A DNA stretch of 26,749 nucleotides from Mycoplasma sp. UBA710 (GCA_002298905.1 DBMA01000029.1:1-26749); one strand, 5' to 3'. Shown: positions 8,284 to 18,839, numbered from the stretch's first letter. The notes: generated by a model not told the origin, from the letters alone. A program made the numbers and translations.

Positions 8284-10338
8284 ATGTTAATGAAAAATTT
8301 AAAAAAATGCTTTATAGGATTTTCAATTTTTTCAGTTGCCACAATAGCAACATTAGGAGCAACTTTTGGATTAAGTGCTTCTTCAAAGTTTAAAAATAAT
8401 AGTGGAATAAACCCCGACAATAATTCTAATAATAATAATGTGCCAAATCAACCAGAGGTAAAACCAGGAGAACCTACAACTCCTTCTACTAAACCAGAAG
8501 AAAAACCAGTAGAACCTGAAAAACCAGTAGAACCTGAAATACCTGCAAAACCAGAAGAAAAGCCTCTTATATTAGTTCCAAAATCAAATTTAACATCATC
8601 TACATTGAAATTACAAAATCTAACTATAGATGAAGCTATTACCAAAATGACTAAAGAATGAATTATAGAAAATAAAAATATTTTATTTTCATCAGGGCAA
8701 GAAAATTTAACTTTAGATAAATTAGAGAATTTATCTTTTACTCCAATTTTTGAATCTAATAATCAAAATATAGCAAATATTAAATTAACTATTAACAATA
8801 ATGTTATTTTAAATATTTCAAATTTTTCTATTATTCCTTCTTCAACATTTTTATATGATCTGCAAGCATGACCACTGGGAGTAGGTCAAGCAATTAATAT
8901 ATCATCTTATGTTAAAGATAAAAACAAAATAATGGAAGCCATTTCTTTATATATTGTAAATCAACAAAATACTTATGTTAATAATCAAAAAGATTTTTAC
9001 ATGCAAAATTATATTTTAGAAAGAAAAAATTTATTTCAATCAATTATCAATAATGATAAGTTAATATGAAATTTTGATTTAAAAGGTAAAACAAATGAAT
9101 TTAAAAATGCTCTTGGCTTAAGTTTATTTAGAAAAAACTGAGATAATTTATTTTCAAATATGCCAAATGCATCTCAATATATAACTAATTTTAAAGTTAC
9201 TTTTAATGTTCAGCAAATTGATAATAAAATTGATAGATATAAATTATTTGCAACAAATGTTGAATTAGTTTTTGAACAACAAAATTCATCAAATTCTACT
9301 TCAATTAAAACTATTAATTTAGCTTATGATTCCAACCAACAATCACTATCTTCATATGAATTAACTTTATCTAAAAATTCATCTTCAAATATTGGAAGTG
9401 TTATTCCATCAAGTAGTTCTCCACTTTTAAATTTAGAACCATCTAGTTCTACAATCTATGTAGATTCATTTAAAGGATTAGGAAATATTATTTATTCTTC
9501 AGCTGATAATATTATGAGAAATATAACAAGAGATATTCTTTATGATAACAAAGACAAAATATTTGCAGATTCATATTTATTTGAAAAAATTGATTTTATT
9601 GAAAGAGTTACTCCAGGTGGTTTAGTAGGAAATAATTATGATAAATTTTCTATTAATGTTAAATGAAAAGATATCACAGATCTTACAACAATTACTTTTG
9701 CAATATCACAAGATAATAGAATTAAAATTTTAAATTTACATAATTTACAAAAAATACCTGTAAGTAATAAAAAAATTGGAGTTTATACAAATTCTGCAGA
9801 TATAATTGAATTAAGAAAAAGAATTCCATTCTTAATGTATTATGAACAAATACAACCAATAAATGATCCGAATAGTCCATACCATCTTCCAGGATACGAA
9901 GATTATGAACTAATAAAAGCAAGACCAGCTTATATTGATTCTACAAGTGATGGATTATATATTCAATTATCAAAAAATATACTTAGTCCAGCAAATTGAA
10001 TGAATCGAAGCGATGCATATTACAACATGCTATTTAGAAGTATTTGAAAATCAATGAATTGAAATGATTTTCGAGTTCAACAACATAATATAATTCCTAA
10101 CATAGCAACTCTTAATGATATAAGATTAGAATGACAATTAGTAAAAACTTCACAATCAGGTAATAGGATAGAAGCAAAATTGTATCCTAAAAAAGTAATT
10201 ATGTATTATAGAAATGGTTCAAAAATAGAATGAGAATATTCAAAAAACTTTGTAGATAGCAACAATATTGCAAATGAAATTCATTTCATTCTTGATCCAT
10301 CAGTAGGAAATAAATATCAAACAGTGGAATTAAAATAA
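8284..10338 (+). CDS. Surface protein with Pro/Glu-rich stalk, function unknown
   Basis: The 684-residue protein is not a recognised family. Residues 1-35 are a basic N-terminus and a hydrophobic helix (signal peptide or anchor; the Cys at residue 9 lies before the helix, so it is not a lipobox). An Asn-rich spacer and a low-complexity stretch at about residues 55-95, built from PEEKP, PVEPEKP and similar units, follow. That stretch resembles the rigid stalk of bacterial surface proteins. The remaining 590 residues are Asn/Ser/Ile-rich with aromatic clusters, suggesting an extracellular beta-rich domain. It has its own promoter and terminator, so it is monocistronic. The start is set by AGGGGGTG; a second ATG at 8290 is also possible. 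Host contact or adhesion is a reasonable guess, not shown by any motif. Confidence 0.85.
8503..8538 (+). repeat. Two perfect 18-bp tandem repeats in the stalk coding region
   Basis: Two identical 18-bp units lie head to tail (8503-8520 and 8521-8538), each encoding KPVEPE. Partial variants flank them (KPEEKP on both sides). Because the unit is a multiple of three, copy-number change would alter stalk length without breaking the frame. Confidence 0.75.
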
Positions 10339-10360
10339 ATAATTTTAATTTATAGGTAAT

Positions 10361-10400
10361 ATAAAAATAACACAAATGATCTTACTTGTGTTATTTTTAT
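10361..10400. terminator. Bidirectional terminator between the surface-protein gene and rpmA
   Basis: A perfect 15-bp stem (10361-10375 with 10386-10400) encloses a 10-base loop. The outer part is A/T and the inner part is TAACACAA/TTGTGTTA, so each strand ends in a U-rich run. It lies between convergent genes, 22 bases after the surface-protein stop and 25 bases beyond the rpmA stop. Confidence 0.85.
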
Positions 10401-10425
10401 TATTTGATAGGTTTATTAAAAATAT

Positions 10426-10707
10426 TTATTTTTGTTTATTTGCTTTATTTATAACTTTTTCACTATATACTGAAGCAAATTTTCTATTTCTTTTTGTTTC
10501 ATATTTTACATATCCACTAATTAGAGCAAATAATGTATCATCTCCACCGATTCCAACATTATTTCCTGGATGAATTTTTGTTCCTCTTTGTCTAAAAATG
10601 ATTTGTCCAGCATTTGTGTATTGCCCATCACTTAATTTTTGTCCTAATCGTTTACTATGTGATTCTCTATTATTTTTACTACTACCTGCGGCCTTATGTG
10701 TTGCCAT
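10426..10707 (-). CDS. rpmA: 50S ribosomal protein bL27
   Basis: bL27 reaches the peptidyl transferase centre with its N-terminal tail. The 93-residue protein starts MATHKAAGSSKNNRES, corresponding to the processed N-terminus seen in E. coli, followed by the conserved GQIIFRQRGTKIHPG and VGIGGDDTLFAL blocks. Unlike many Firmicute L27 proteins, it has no N-terminal extension needing removal by the Prp protease. The prp (ysxB) gene that often lies between rplU and rpmA is also absent; only 17 bases separate them. Shine-Dalgarno GAGGTG precedes the ATG. Cotranscribed with rplU. Confidence 0.97.
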   Translation of the reverse strand: MATHKAAGSSKNNRESHSKRLGQKLSDGQYTNAGQIIFRQRGTKIHPGNNVGIGGDDTLFALISGYVKYETKRNRKFASVYSEKVINKANKQK

Positions 10708-10724
10708 AGCTTTTCACCTCTATT

Positions 10725-11024
10725 TTATCCTTTTAATTCTTCTATTTTTACTCTAGTATAAGGTTGACGATGACCTAATTTTCTTTTATGTGTTGATTTT
10801 GCATTATGACGATAAACAATAATTTTTTTACCTTTACCTTGTTTTTCAATTATTCCTGTAACATTTGCTCCTGGAACAATAGGAGTTCCAATTTTATCTC
10901 CTATTAAAAGAACTTGATCAAAATTAATTTTATCTCCTTCTTTTCCTTCGATTTTTTCTACAAAAATAATATCATTTTTTTTCACAAGTAATTGCTTACC
11001 ACCAGTTTTGATAATTGCAATCAT
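10725..11024 (-). CDS. rplU: 50S ribosomal protein bL21
   Basis: bL21 binds 23S rRNA in the large subunit. The 99-residue product starts MIAIIKTGGKQ, typical of the family, and has the conserved KRKLGHRQPYTRVKI C-terminus. AAAGGAG lies 11 bases upstream of the ATG. First gene of the rplU-rpmA operon, preceded by a leader of about 177 bases that may regulate it. Confidence 0.97.
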   Translation of the reverse strand: MIAIIKTGGKQLLVKKNDIIFVEKIEGKEGDKINFDQVLLIGDKIGTPIVPGANVTGIIEKQGKGKKIIVYRHNAKSTHKRKLGHRQPYTRVKIEELKG

Positions 11025-11201
11025 GTATTTATTTCTCCTTTAGCGCAATTTAAATCTAATGTAGCAACATTTAAAAATATACAAATAAAAAAGTTAAAAA
11101 AAATTTTAAATTGTCTTAAATGTGGCTCGACCTTAAGGTAAATAATTTAAAACTAAATTAATTTTTAAAAAACCTTTTTGGTTCGGTTACTTTAAGTAAC
11201 A
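11025..11201 (-). promoter_or_regulatory. Structured leader of the rplU-rpmA mRNA
   Basis: The predicted transcript start (near 11201) lies about 177 bases upstream of rplU. Read on the minus strand, the leader opens with a 6-bp, 3-base-loop hairpin (11186-11200). Next comes an AACC/GGTT hairpin followed by U residues (11171-11183), and then a 10-base palindrome ACCTTAAGGT within 11130-11140, whose CTTAA can also pair with a TTAAG further along. This long structured leader fits autogenous control by a ribosomal protein; an L21 leader is known in Firmicutes, but I cannot confirm identity by eye. Confidence 0.5.
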
Positions 11202-11207
11202 TAATAA

Positions 11208-11216
11208 ATTATAGCA
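11208..11216 (-). promoter_or_regulatory. Extended -10 promoter of rplU-rpmA
   Basis: On the minus strand this reads TGCTATAAT, an extended -10 element, immediately upstream of the structured leader. No clear -35 hexamer is present. Confidence 0.6.
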
Positions 11217-11266
11217 TTTTGTATTTGTTTTTTATTTATTAATTAAATAATATATTTATTTTTTAT

Positions 11267-11272
11267 TAAAAT
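11267..11272 (+). promoter_or_regulatory. Possible -10 box of rarA, implying a leaderless mRNA
   Basis: TAAAAT ends 8 bases before the rarA ATG, and no Shine-Dalgarno sequence is visible. Transcription would then begin at or within 2 bases of the start codon. In this A/T-rich region the hexamer could be coincidental. Confidence 0.35.
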
Positions 11273-11280
11273 AATTTAGT

Positions 11281-12498
11281 ATGAATCAATTATTATCAAA
11301 TATTTTAACTCCCGAAACAATAGATGATATTATTGGTCAGCAACATTTAGTAGGACCTAATTGCATTATTCGCAAAATGATAGAAAAAAAAATTATTTAC
11401 TCTTTAATTTTTTTTGGTCTACCAGGTATAGGGAAATCATCTTTAGCTTTTGCCATTTGTAAACAATTAAAATCAAAATACTTTTATTTTAATCCAACAA
11501 AAAATACAAAACAAGATTTAGAAAATATATTAAATAAAATAACAGATTTTCAAAAAATTGTCATTATTATTGACGAGATACATAGAATGAATAAAGATAA
11601 ACAAGATATTCTATTATCATATTTGGAAAAAAATAATTTAACAATTATTGCAACAACAACTGAAAATCCATATTTTGTTGTGAATCCAGCGATTAGAAGT
11701 AGATGTTTTATTTTAGAACTTAAACCTATATCTGCTCAAGAAATGGAAGAATATTTAGAAAAAATTTGCGTTAAACTTAATATGAATTTAACTAAGGAAC
11801 AAATTAATAAAATTGTTTTATCTTCTGGAGCAGATCTAAGATCTAGTATTAATATTATTGATCTTATTTACAAGATTTATGAATCAAATTCAATCACCAA
11901 TGAAAATTTAGAAAAATTATTGCCCCATATAAAAGTTATAGGTTCTAGTTATGGTAACGAATTTTATAATTTATTATCAGCTTTTCATAAATCTTTAAGA
12001 GGCAGTGATTGTGATGCGGCAATTTACTATTTAGCTCAACTAATTAAAATAGGGGATTTAAATTCGATTTCTAGAAGAATATTGGCCATGGCATATGAAG
12101 ATATAGGATTAGCTAATCCTAATTTAGTAAGTAGAACTAAAAATGCAATTGATGTAGCAGAGAGATTGGGTTTTCCTGAAGCTTATCAAGTGCTTGCTAC
12201 AATTACTATTGAACTATGTTTGTCTCCTAAATCTAATTCCGCATATTTAGCTATTTCAAATGCTTTAAAAGACGATAGAACATTTGATGTACCTAATCAT
12301 TTAAAAGATAATCATTATAAATCCCATAAAAAATTAGGTTATTCAGGTTATAAATATCCTCATGATTATCCATTCAATTGAGTTCAACAAGAATATTTAC
12401 CAAAGAATTTAAAAGGTACTAAATATTATTATCCTTCAAAAAATGATATAGAACTAAAAATGAATCAATATTGAGAAAGGATCAAAAATGAAAAATAA
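11281..12498 (+). CDS. rarA: Replication-associated recombination protein RarA (MgsA)
   Basis: RarA is a clamp-loader-like AAA+ ATPase acting at stalled replication forks. The 405-residue protein has Walker A FGLPGIGKSS (about 45-54), Walker B IIIDEIHR (DE at 98-99), sensor 1 ATTTENP and an arginine-finger region NPAIRSRC. The RarA-specific C-terminal half is well conserved: SDCDAAIYYLAQLI, then ISRRILAMAYEDIGLANP, AYLAISNAL and GYKYPHDYP. Length is a little short of typical (about 420-450). Two TGA Trp codons lie in the last 40 residues. The 3' end overlaps the next gene by 11 bases. No Shine-Dalgarno sequence. Confidence 0.95.
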
Positions 12499-13453
12499 TT
12501 CTATTAAAATATTTGCTAAACAGTTTTTACAAGAAATAAAAAAACATCAATACATTGTAATCTTTCATCATCAAAGACCTGATGGAGATTGCTTAGGTTC
12601 TCAACAAGCTTTAAAATTGTGAATTAAAAAAATGTTCCCTGATAAAAAAATATATGCTATTGGTTCTAATGAGAATTTATTTACCTTTTTAAATTGAAAA
12701 TTTAACAAAATACCATCAGATAAAATTTTAAGTAATTCCTTAGGTATTATAGTAGATGCTAATTATGCAAATAGAATCATTTGTAATGAATTGATATTAG
12801 AAAATAAATTGAAAACACTAATTAGAATTGATCATCATCCTGAAAAAGATGATGTTAATTATAAATTAAGATTTGTTGATTCATCATATTCATCTTCTGC
12901 TGAACAAATTACTCACTTAATTAAAACAATTGATTCATCATCAATAGATAAAAAAATAAGTACTTTTTTATATTTAGGCATTTACACAGATAGTGGGAGA
13001 TTTTTCTATGATAATGTAACATCAAGAACTCATATATTAGTTTCTTGATTGTTAGATACCAAATTTAATGTTTTCAATTTGCATAAGAACTTATCAATAA
13101 GAACAATTGAAGAATTAGAATTTAATAAATATGTTTTATCTAATTATAAAACATATAAAAATGTTATTTATTGTTTCATTTCTTATCAAAATATTAAAAA
13201 ATTAAAATTAAAAGATAGTAACACTAATCGTGTAGATTTTTTAGCTAATATTAAAGGTTATGATATTTGAATTTTTTTTATTCAAAATAATGACCAATCA
13301 ATAAGAGTAAGATTAAGATCAAATAAATTTAATATTGCTCAATTAGCACACCAATACAATGGTGGAGGTCATAAAAAAGCATCAGGGGCAATTATATATC
13401 ATGAAAATCAAATTATAGAAATGGTAAAAAAAGCTTCTCTTATTAAAGATTAA
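12488..13453 (+). CDS. nrnA: DHH-family phosphoesterase, NrnA-like
   Basis: Members degrade nanoRNA (oligoribonuclease) and hydrolyse pAp or cyclic dinucleotide products. The 321-residue protein shows the metal-binding blocks in order: HHQRPDGDCLGS (27-38), the VD at 89-90, IDHHPE (DHH at 115-117), and a D in YTDSGRF. The C-terminal DHHA1 substrate motif NGGGHKKASGA follows (GGGH at 292-295). Start ATG 12488 has AAAGGA upstream and overlaps rarA by 11 bases, suggesting coupled translation. TGA codes Trp at several sites. The mycoplasma MgpA-type proteins are the nearest relatives; which substrate it prefers cannot be read from sequence. Confidence 0.88.
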
Positions 13454-13543
13454 AAAGATTTTTAATATATTATTTAAATATAATTAATTTAGATTTTTTA
13501 GCCAATATCTATATTAAATTTATCTATTTTTAAATCTTTTATA

Positions 13544-13549
13544 TATAAT
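13544..13549 (+). promoter_or_regulatory. Putative -10 box of topA
   Basis: TATAAT lies in the 138-base A/T-rich gap between the DHH gene and topA. It would give a leader of about 36 bases that includes the Shine-Dalgarno AAGGA (13576-13580). No clear -35 hexamer. Confidence 0.45.
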
Positions 13550-13591
13550 AATTTATTGCTCTATTTAAATTAATTAAGGAAAAAAATTAAC

Positions 13592-15439
13592 ATGAAATAT
13601 CTAGTAATTGTAGAATCACCAAATAAAGTAAAAACAATACAAAAATATCTTGGTAATGATTATGAAGTTAAAGCATCTGTGGGTCATATAGTAAAAATGA
13701 TGACAGGAGGAGAAAAAAATTTAGGAATCGATTTTGAAAAATGAGAACCTAAATATAAAATAGAACCTGAAAAAAAACACATAGTTGCTGAACTAAAAAA
13801 AGATGCTACAAAAGCAGATATAGTTTATATTGCAACAGATCCTGATCGCGAAGGAGAAGCAATAGGGGATAATTTAGTAGAATATTTAGATATTAAAGAT
13901 AAATATAAAAGAATTAAATATAATGAAATTACAAAAGATGCTATATTGTCATCTATTAAAAATCCTACTATTATTGATGATAATTTGGTAAAAGCTCAAA
14001 AATCAAGAAGAATGCTAGATCGAATTATTGGTTTTAGATTAACAAATTTAATGATTAAAAAAATGTCTAATTATCCTGAAAAACCAACAGCTGGGAGAGT
14101 ACAATCTATTGCTTTAAAATTGGTAGTAGATCGTGAAAAGGAAATTAGAGATTTTAAACCTATTTTGTATTCAACTATTGAAGCAAAGATTAATGAAAAC
14201 ATTAGTGCTAATTATTATAACCCTAATGGTATTTTTGAAAATAAAGAATGAGTAAATCGTGAAGATACTGAGAAAATTTTATCTGAATTATCAGGACCAT
14301 TAAAAGTAATGGATATTAAATTAACAAAAAAAAGTGATGCTAAAATTTCTCCTTTGAAACAATCTGTTTTATACAAAAAAGCAGATATGTCTTCAAAAAT
14401 TGTTCAATCTGCAGCTCAAAAATTATATGAAGGATTTGGAGATGGTGGTTTAATTTCATATCCTAGAACTGATTCAACAAGATTATCTGAAACATTTTTG
14501 GTAAAAACAAGATCATTTATTAAAGATAAATACGGAGAAGAATATGTTGCAAAAGATATTAAAGGATTCAGTGGAGAACAAGATGCTCATGAAGCTATAA
14601 GACCAACAGATATAAGTTTAGATCCTGAAAAAGCAGCTAAAAAATATTCATTATCTTCTTATGAATATAAAGTATATTCAATTATTTGATATACAACTAT
14701 GAAAGCAATAATGTCTGTTCCAATTAGAGAAATATTAAGATATGAATTAGAAAATAATAAACATAAATTTAAATTATCTTCTTCTAAAGTTATCTTTGAT
14801 GGGTACTTGATTTTATCTCAAAAGGACTTAGAAAAAGAATTACCTAAATATAATATTAATGATTTAATAGATGTTCAAAAATATTTAGTTTTCGATCATG
14901 AAACAAAACCTCCAGCTCATTACACAGATGGTTCATTAATTGAAAAATTAGATGAAATTAAAGTTGGTCGTCCCTCAACTTTTGCAACAACTGTTGAAAA
15001 AATTCTTGATCGTAAATTTGTAGTTAAAGAAGGTAACTCACTAAAATCAACAGAATTTGGCGAAGCTGTAATTACAAAATTAATAGAAGGGTTTCCTAAT
15101 GAAATTACTGAAGGATATACAGCAAGAGTAGAGGCTGATTTAGATTTAATTGCTGAAGGGGAAATTGATTATAAACATTTAATGCAATCTTTTTGAGAAC
15201 GTTTTGATAATTCATTCAAAACAGCAGAGTCAACATTAGAAAGAACAGTTTTATTAGATCGTTTTGTAGGAGAAAATTGTCCTCAATGCAATAATCCGTT
15301 GATATACAAAACTTCTAAAAAAAATAAAGAAGAATTTATTTCATGTTCAACTTGGCCTGAGTGCACATATACAAGAAGTGTTAAAACATATAAAAATAAA
15401 AGATTTAGTTTTCTAAAAAAGATAAATAAAAATAAATAA
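13592..15439 (+). CDS. topA: DNA topoisomerase I (type IA)
   Basis: TopA relaxes negative supercoils. The 615-residue protein has the TOPRIM domain at the N-terminus (VIVESPNK with catalytic Glu9, and DPDREGE at 83-89). It also has the RMLDRIIGF and PTAGRVQSIAL blocks, and the active-site Tyr290 in SYPRTDSTR. VGRPSTFATTVEKI lies further along. One C4 zinc finger closes the protein (CPQC at 563-566, paired with C-x5-C about 18 residues later); E. coli TopA has more, but short Mollicute forms are common. Shine-Dalgarno AAGGA is 11 bases from the ATG. Trp codons are TGA. A hairpin follows at 15461. Confidence 0.96.
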
Positions 15440-15460
15440 TAAAAAAATATTGGAAATAGT

Positions 15461-15497
15461 AATAAAATTATTATGTACATCATAAAATAATTTTATT
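15461..15497 (+). terminator. A/T-only hairpin after topA, probable terminator
   Basis: Perfect 12-bp arms AATAAAATTATT (15461-15472) and its complement (15486-15497) enclose a 13-base loop, 21 bases after the topA stop. There is no G/C pair in the stem, so it would be weak; a T-rich stretch follows. Confidence 0.55.
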
Positions 15498-15632
15498 TTG
15501 AATGTATTTACTTTAAAATTTATCCCTTATACTTTTTTAATTACGATTTTTTTTGTTATTATTACTACTTGCATAATCAAAATAAGATTATTTATAAATG
15601 TACATAGACTGAGAAAAAGAGGTATTTTTCTA

Positions 15633-16853
15633 ATGAAAAATAATATTAATATTTATAGTGAAATTGGAACTTTAAAAGAAGTTTTAGTTCATACACCAGG
15701 AAATGAAATTCGTAGAGTATCTCCGGAAAGATTAGAAGAATTACTTTTTTCTGCTGTTTTAGAACCAGATGAAGCGATAAAAGAGCATAAATCTTTTTGT
15801 AAAATATTAGAAGATTTAGGAGTTAAAGTAATTCAATTATCTGATTTGACTGCCGAAACCTATGATCTACTAGATGATAAGATCAAAGATCAATTTATAG
15901 AAGAATGATTAGATCAATCAGAGCCAAAGTTAAATAAAGAATTAAGAGAAAAGGTGAAAAAATTTATTCTTTCATCTAAAAATTCTCGAGAAATGATTAG
16001 AAAAATGATGTCAGGAGTCCTTGCTGAAGAGATAGGAATTAAACAAGAAAAAGCATTAGTTGTCGATCCTATGCCTAACTTATATTTCACAAGAGATCCT
16101 TTTGCTTCAATAGGTAATGGTATTTCATTAAATTCTATGAAATATTCAACAAGAAGAAGAGAAGTAATTTTTTCTAAATTGATATTTTCATATCATCCTA
16201 AATATAAAAATACACCACGTTTTTTTGATTCTAGTGATTTAAGTAAATCACAAGGAACAATAGAAGGTGGTGATATTTTTATTTATAATGAAAAAACATT
16301 AGTAATTGGTAATAGCGAAAGAACAAATCATGAAGCGATATTATCAATTGGAAAAAATATTAAGAAAGATCCAGAATGTAAATTTGAAAAAATAATTGCA
16401 ATTAATGTACCTCCAATGCCAAATTTAATGCATTTAGATACATGATTGACAATGCTAGATCATAACAAATTTTTATATTCACCTAACATGTTATCAGTAT
16501 TAAAATTTTGAGAGTTAGATTTAACTAAAAATGATTTAAAAATGATTGAAAAAAATTCATCTTTAAAAGATATGTTGAAATCAATAATAGGTGAAGAACC
16601 GATATTAATACCTATTGCAGGAAAAGAAGCAAATGAAATTGATATCAATATTGAAACTCATTTTGATGGAACTAACTATTTAGTTATTACTCCAGGAGTG
16701 GTAGTTGGTTATGATAGAAATGCAAAGACTTCTCAAGCTTTAAAAGATGCAGGAATCAAAGTTTTAGCTTTTGAAGGTAATCAATTATCATTAGGTATGG
16801 GATCAGCTAGATGTATGTCTATGCCTTTATATAGAGAAAATTTAAAAAAATAA
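15633..16853 (+). CDS. arcA: Arginine deiminase ArcA
   Basis: ArcA hydrolyses arginine to citrulline and ammonia in the cytoplasm, the first step of the energy-yielding arginine pathway. The 406-residue protein contains PMPNLYFTRDPFA, the GTIEGGDIF block, LMHLDTWLTMLD with the catalytic His, and nucleophile Cys394 in GMGSARCMSMPLYR. Length matches mycoplasma ArcA proteins (about 406-410). ATG 15633 is chosen because the product then begins NINIYSEIGTLKEVLVHTPG, as in the family, and GAGG lies upstream. The frame stays open for 45 more hydrophobic codons upstream, which I reject as coding. First gene of arcA-arcB-arcC-arcD. Confidence 0.97.
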
Positions 16854-16869
16854 ATAAAAGGAAGTTACT

Positions 16870-17898
16870 ATGCCAGTTAATTTAAAAGGAAGAAGTTTAG
16901 ATACATTATTAAATTTCACAACAGATGAAGTAAATTATTTAATTAATTTATCTTTAGATTTGAAAAAATCAAAATATCAAGGATTGCAACCAGCATTTAG
17001 ACCTTTAGTAGGGAAAAATATTGTTATTTTATTTCAAAAAGATTCAACAAGAACTAGATGTTCATTTGAAGTTGCAGCATCAGATTTAGGTGCTGGAGTT
17101 ACATATTTAGGACCTTCAGGTTCAAATTTTGGTAAAAAAGAATCTATTGAAGATACAGCAAAAGTTTTAGGAAGATTTTATGATGGTATTGAATTTAGAG
17201 GATTTGCTCAATCAGATATTGATGCTTTAGTGAAGTATTCAGGCGTACCTGTATGAAATGGGTTGACTGATGCCGAACATCCAACACAAATAATTGCTGA
17301 TTATATGACAATGAAAGAAAAATTAGGTGATTTAAAAGGCAAAAAAATTGTATTTGTTGGCGATTATAAAAATAATATGGGTTATTCAGTAATGATTGGA
17401 GCAGCATTTACAGGAATGAATGTATGCTTATGTGGACCTAAAAAATATAAAGACCAAATGGATAAAAAAATTATTGAAAAATGTCAAAAATTATTTAAAG
17501 AAAATGGTGGATCTTTAGAATTTAGTGATGATAAAATTAAAGCTGCCAAAAATGCTGATGTTATTTATACAGATGTTTGAGTATCATTAGGAGAACCATT
17601 TGAATTGTTTGATCAAAGAATTAGTGAATTAAAAGATTTTCAAGTTGATATGAAAATGATGAAAGCAGCAAAAGAATCAGTTATATTTATGCATTGTCTA
17701 CCAGCCTTTCATGATGACCATACTTCATTTTCAAAAGAAGTTGCTCAATCATTAGGAAAAAAATATCCTATTGTTAAAAATGGCGAAATTGAAGTAACTG
17801 ATGAAGTTTTTCAATCATTGTATAATAAAGCATTCGATCAAGCAGAAAACAGAATGCACTCTATTAAAGCAATTATTTTAGCAACAATAGGATACTAG
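16870..17898 (+). CDS. arcB: Ornithine carbamoyltransferase, catabolic (ArcB)
   Basis: The enzyme phosphorolyses citrulline to ornithine and carbamoyl phosphate, the second step of the pathway. The 342-residue protein carries the carbamoyl-phosphate site STRTR (59-63), HPTQ (137-140), the ornithine-binding DVWVSLGEP region and HCLP (275-278). The catabolic assignment rests on its place between arcA and arcC; sequence alone would also fit argF. AAAGGAAG precedes ATG 16870, 16 bases after arcA. The next gene starts 3 bases after the stop. Confidence 0.96.
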
Positions 17899-17901
17899 TT
17901 T

Positions 17902-18831
17902 ATGTCAAGAATTGTAATTGCATTAGGTGGAAATGCTTTAGGAAATAATCCTGAAGAGCAAAAAGAATTAGTTAAAATTCCAGCCAAAAAAATTGTGTCA
18001 TTATTAAAATTAGGCCATGATGTTATTATAGGTCATGGCAATGGACCACAAGTAGGAATGATTTTTAATGCTTTTTCAGATGCTAAAAAATTTAATGATA
18101 AAACAACTTTAATTCCCTTTGCAGAAGCAGGTGGTATGAGTCAAGGATATATTGGTTATCATATGTTAACTGCAATAGCAAATGAATTGAAAAAAGAAAA
18201 AGTTTATAAAGATGTTATTTATCTTTTAACAGAAACTATTGTAGATCCTAATGACAAAGCATTTAAAAACCCAACAAAACCAGTAGGACCATTTTATGCA
18301 TCTAAAGAAGAAGCAATAAAAAATAATCCCAACTCAACAATAGTAGAAGATTCTGGAAGAGGTTATAGAAAAGTTGTTCCATCACCTAAACCAATTGATT
18401 TTATTGGTATTAATGCTATTAAAGAAAATGTGAATAAAGGAACTATTGTAATTACTGGTGGTGGTGGAGGAATACCTATTATTGAAAAAAATAATGTATA
18501 TATAGGTGTTGATGGAGTTATTGATAAAGATTTTGCCTTAGCTAAAATTGCTTCTTTAGTAAATGCAGATATCTTGATCATTTTAACAGCTGTTGATCAT
18601 GTTTATGTTAATTATGGCAAACAAGATCAAAAAGCATTGATAAATACTAATTTGAAAGAGTTAGAGCAGTATATTAAAGAAAATCAATTTGCCCCAGGAT
18701 CGATGTTGCCAAAAATTCAAGCCGCAATAAATTTTGTTTCTTCAGGAAAAAATAAAACAGCAATTATTGCTGATTTAACAAAAGTTGAATTAGCTCTTGA
18801 AGGTAAAAGTGGCACAAAAATTGTTGCTTAG
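17902..18831 (+). CDS. arcC: Carbamate kinase ArcC
   Basis: ArcC transfers the phosphate of carbamoyl phosphate to ADP, giving ATP, CO2 and ammonia; this is the energy-conserving step. The 309-residue product begins with IVIALGGNALG and shows VIGHGNGPQVG, GYRKVVPSPKP, ITGGGGGIP and GVIDKDFALAKIA, all typical of carbamate kinases. Length is normal. It starts 3 bases after arcB with only a weak AGGA, so it probably relies on coupled translation. A 41-base gap separates it from arcD. Confidence 0.97.
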   Translation: MSRIVIALGGNALGNNPEEQKELVKIPAKKIVSLLKLGHDVIIGHGNGPQVGMIFNAFSDAKKFNDKTTLIPFAEAGGMSQGYIGYHMLTAIANELKKEKVYKDVIYLLTETIVDPNDKAFKNPTKPVGPFYASKEEAIKNNPNSTIVEDSGRGYRKVVPSPKPIDFIGINAIKENVNKGTIVITGGGGGIPIIEKNNVYIGVDGVIDKDFALAKIASLVNADILIILTAVDHVYVNYGKQDQKALINTNLKELEQYIKENQFAPGSMLPKIQAAINFVSSGKNKTAIIADLTKVELALEGKSGTKIVA

Positions 18832-18833
18832 CA

Positions 18834-18839
18834 TATAAT
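18834..18839 (+). promoter_or_regulatory. Possible internal -10 box before arcD
   Basis: A perfect TATAAT lies 3 bases after the arcC stop and 33 bases before the arcD ATG. It could give separate transcription of the antiporter, but no -35 sequence is evident. Confidence 0.3.

Noticed and set aside
8448..8645. Minus-strand reading frame rich in Gly/Ser/Phe opposite the stalk region
   Set aside because: It is the shadow of the Pro/Glu repeat on the coding strand; there is no ribosome-binding site and the plus-strand gene is convincing.
10376..10573. Plus-strand 65-residue hydrophobic frame near rpmA
   Set aside because: It is the antisense of rpmA plus the terminator loop; the L27 reading on the minus strand is unmistakable.
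15498..15632. In-frame 45-codon hydrophobic extension upstream of arcA, which could be an N-terminal membrane segment or leader peptide
   Set aside because: It begins at a TTG without a Shine-Dalgarno sequence. Arginine deiminase is cytoplasmic and aligns from ATG 15633, which has GAGG upstream. T-rich DNA gives hydrophobic codons by chance.
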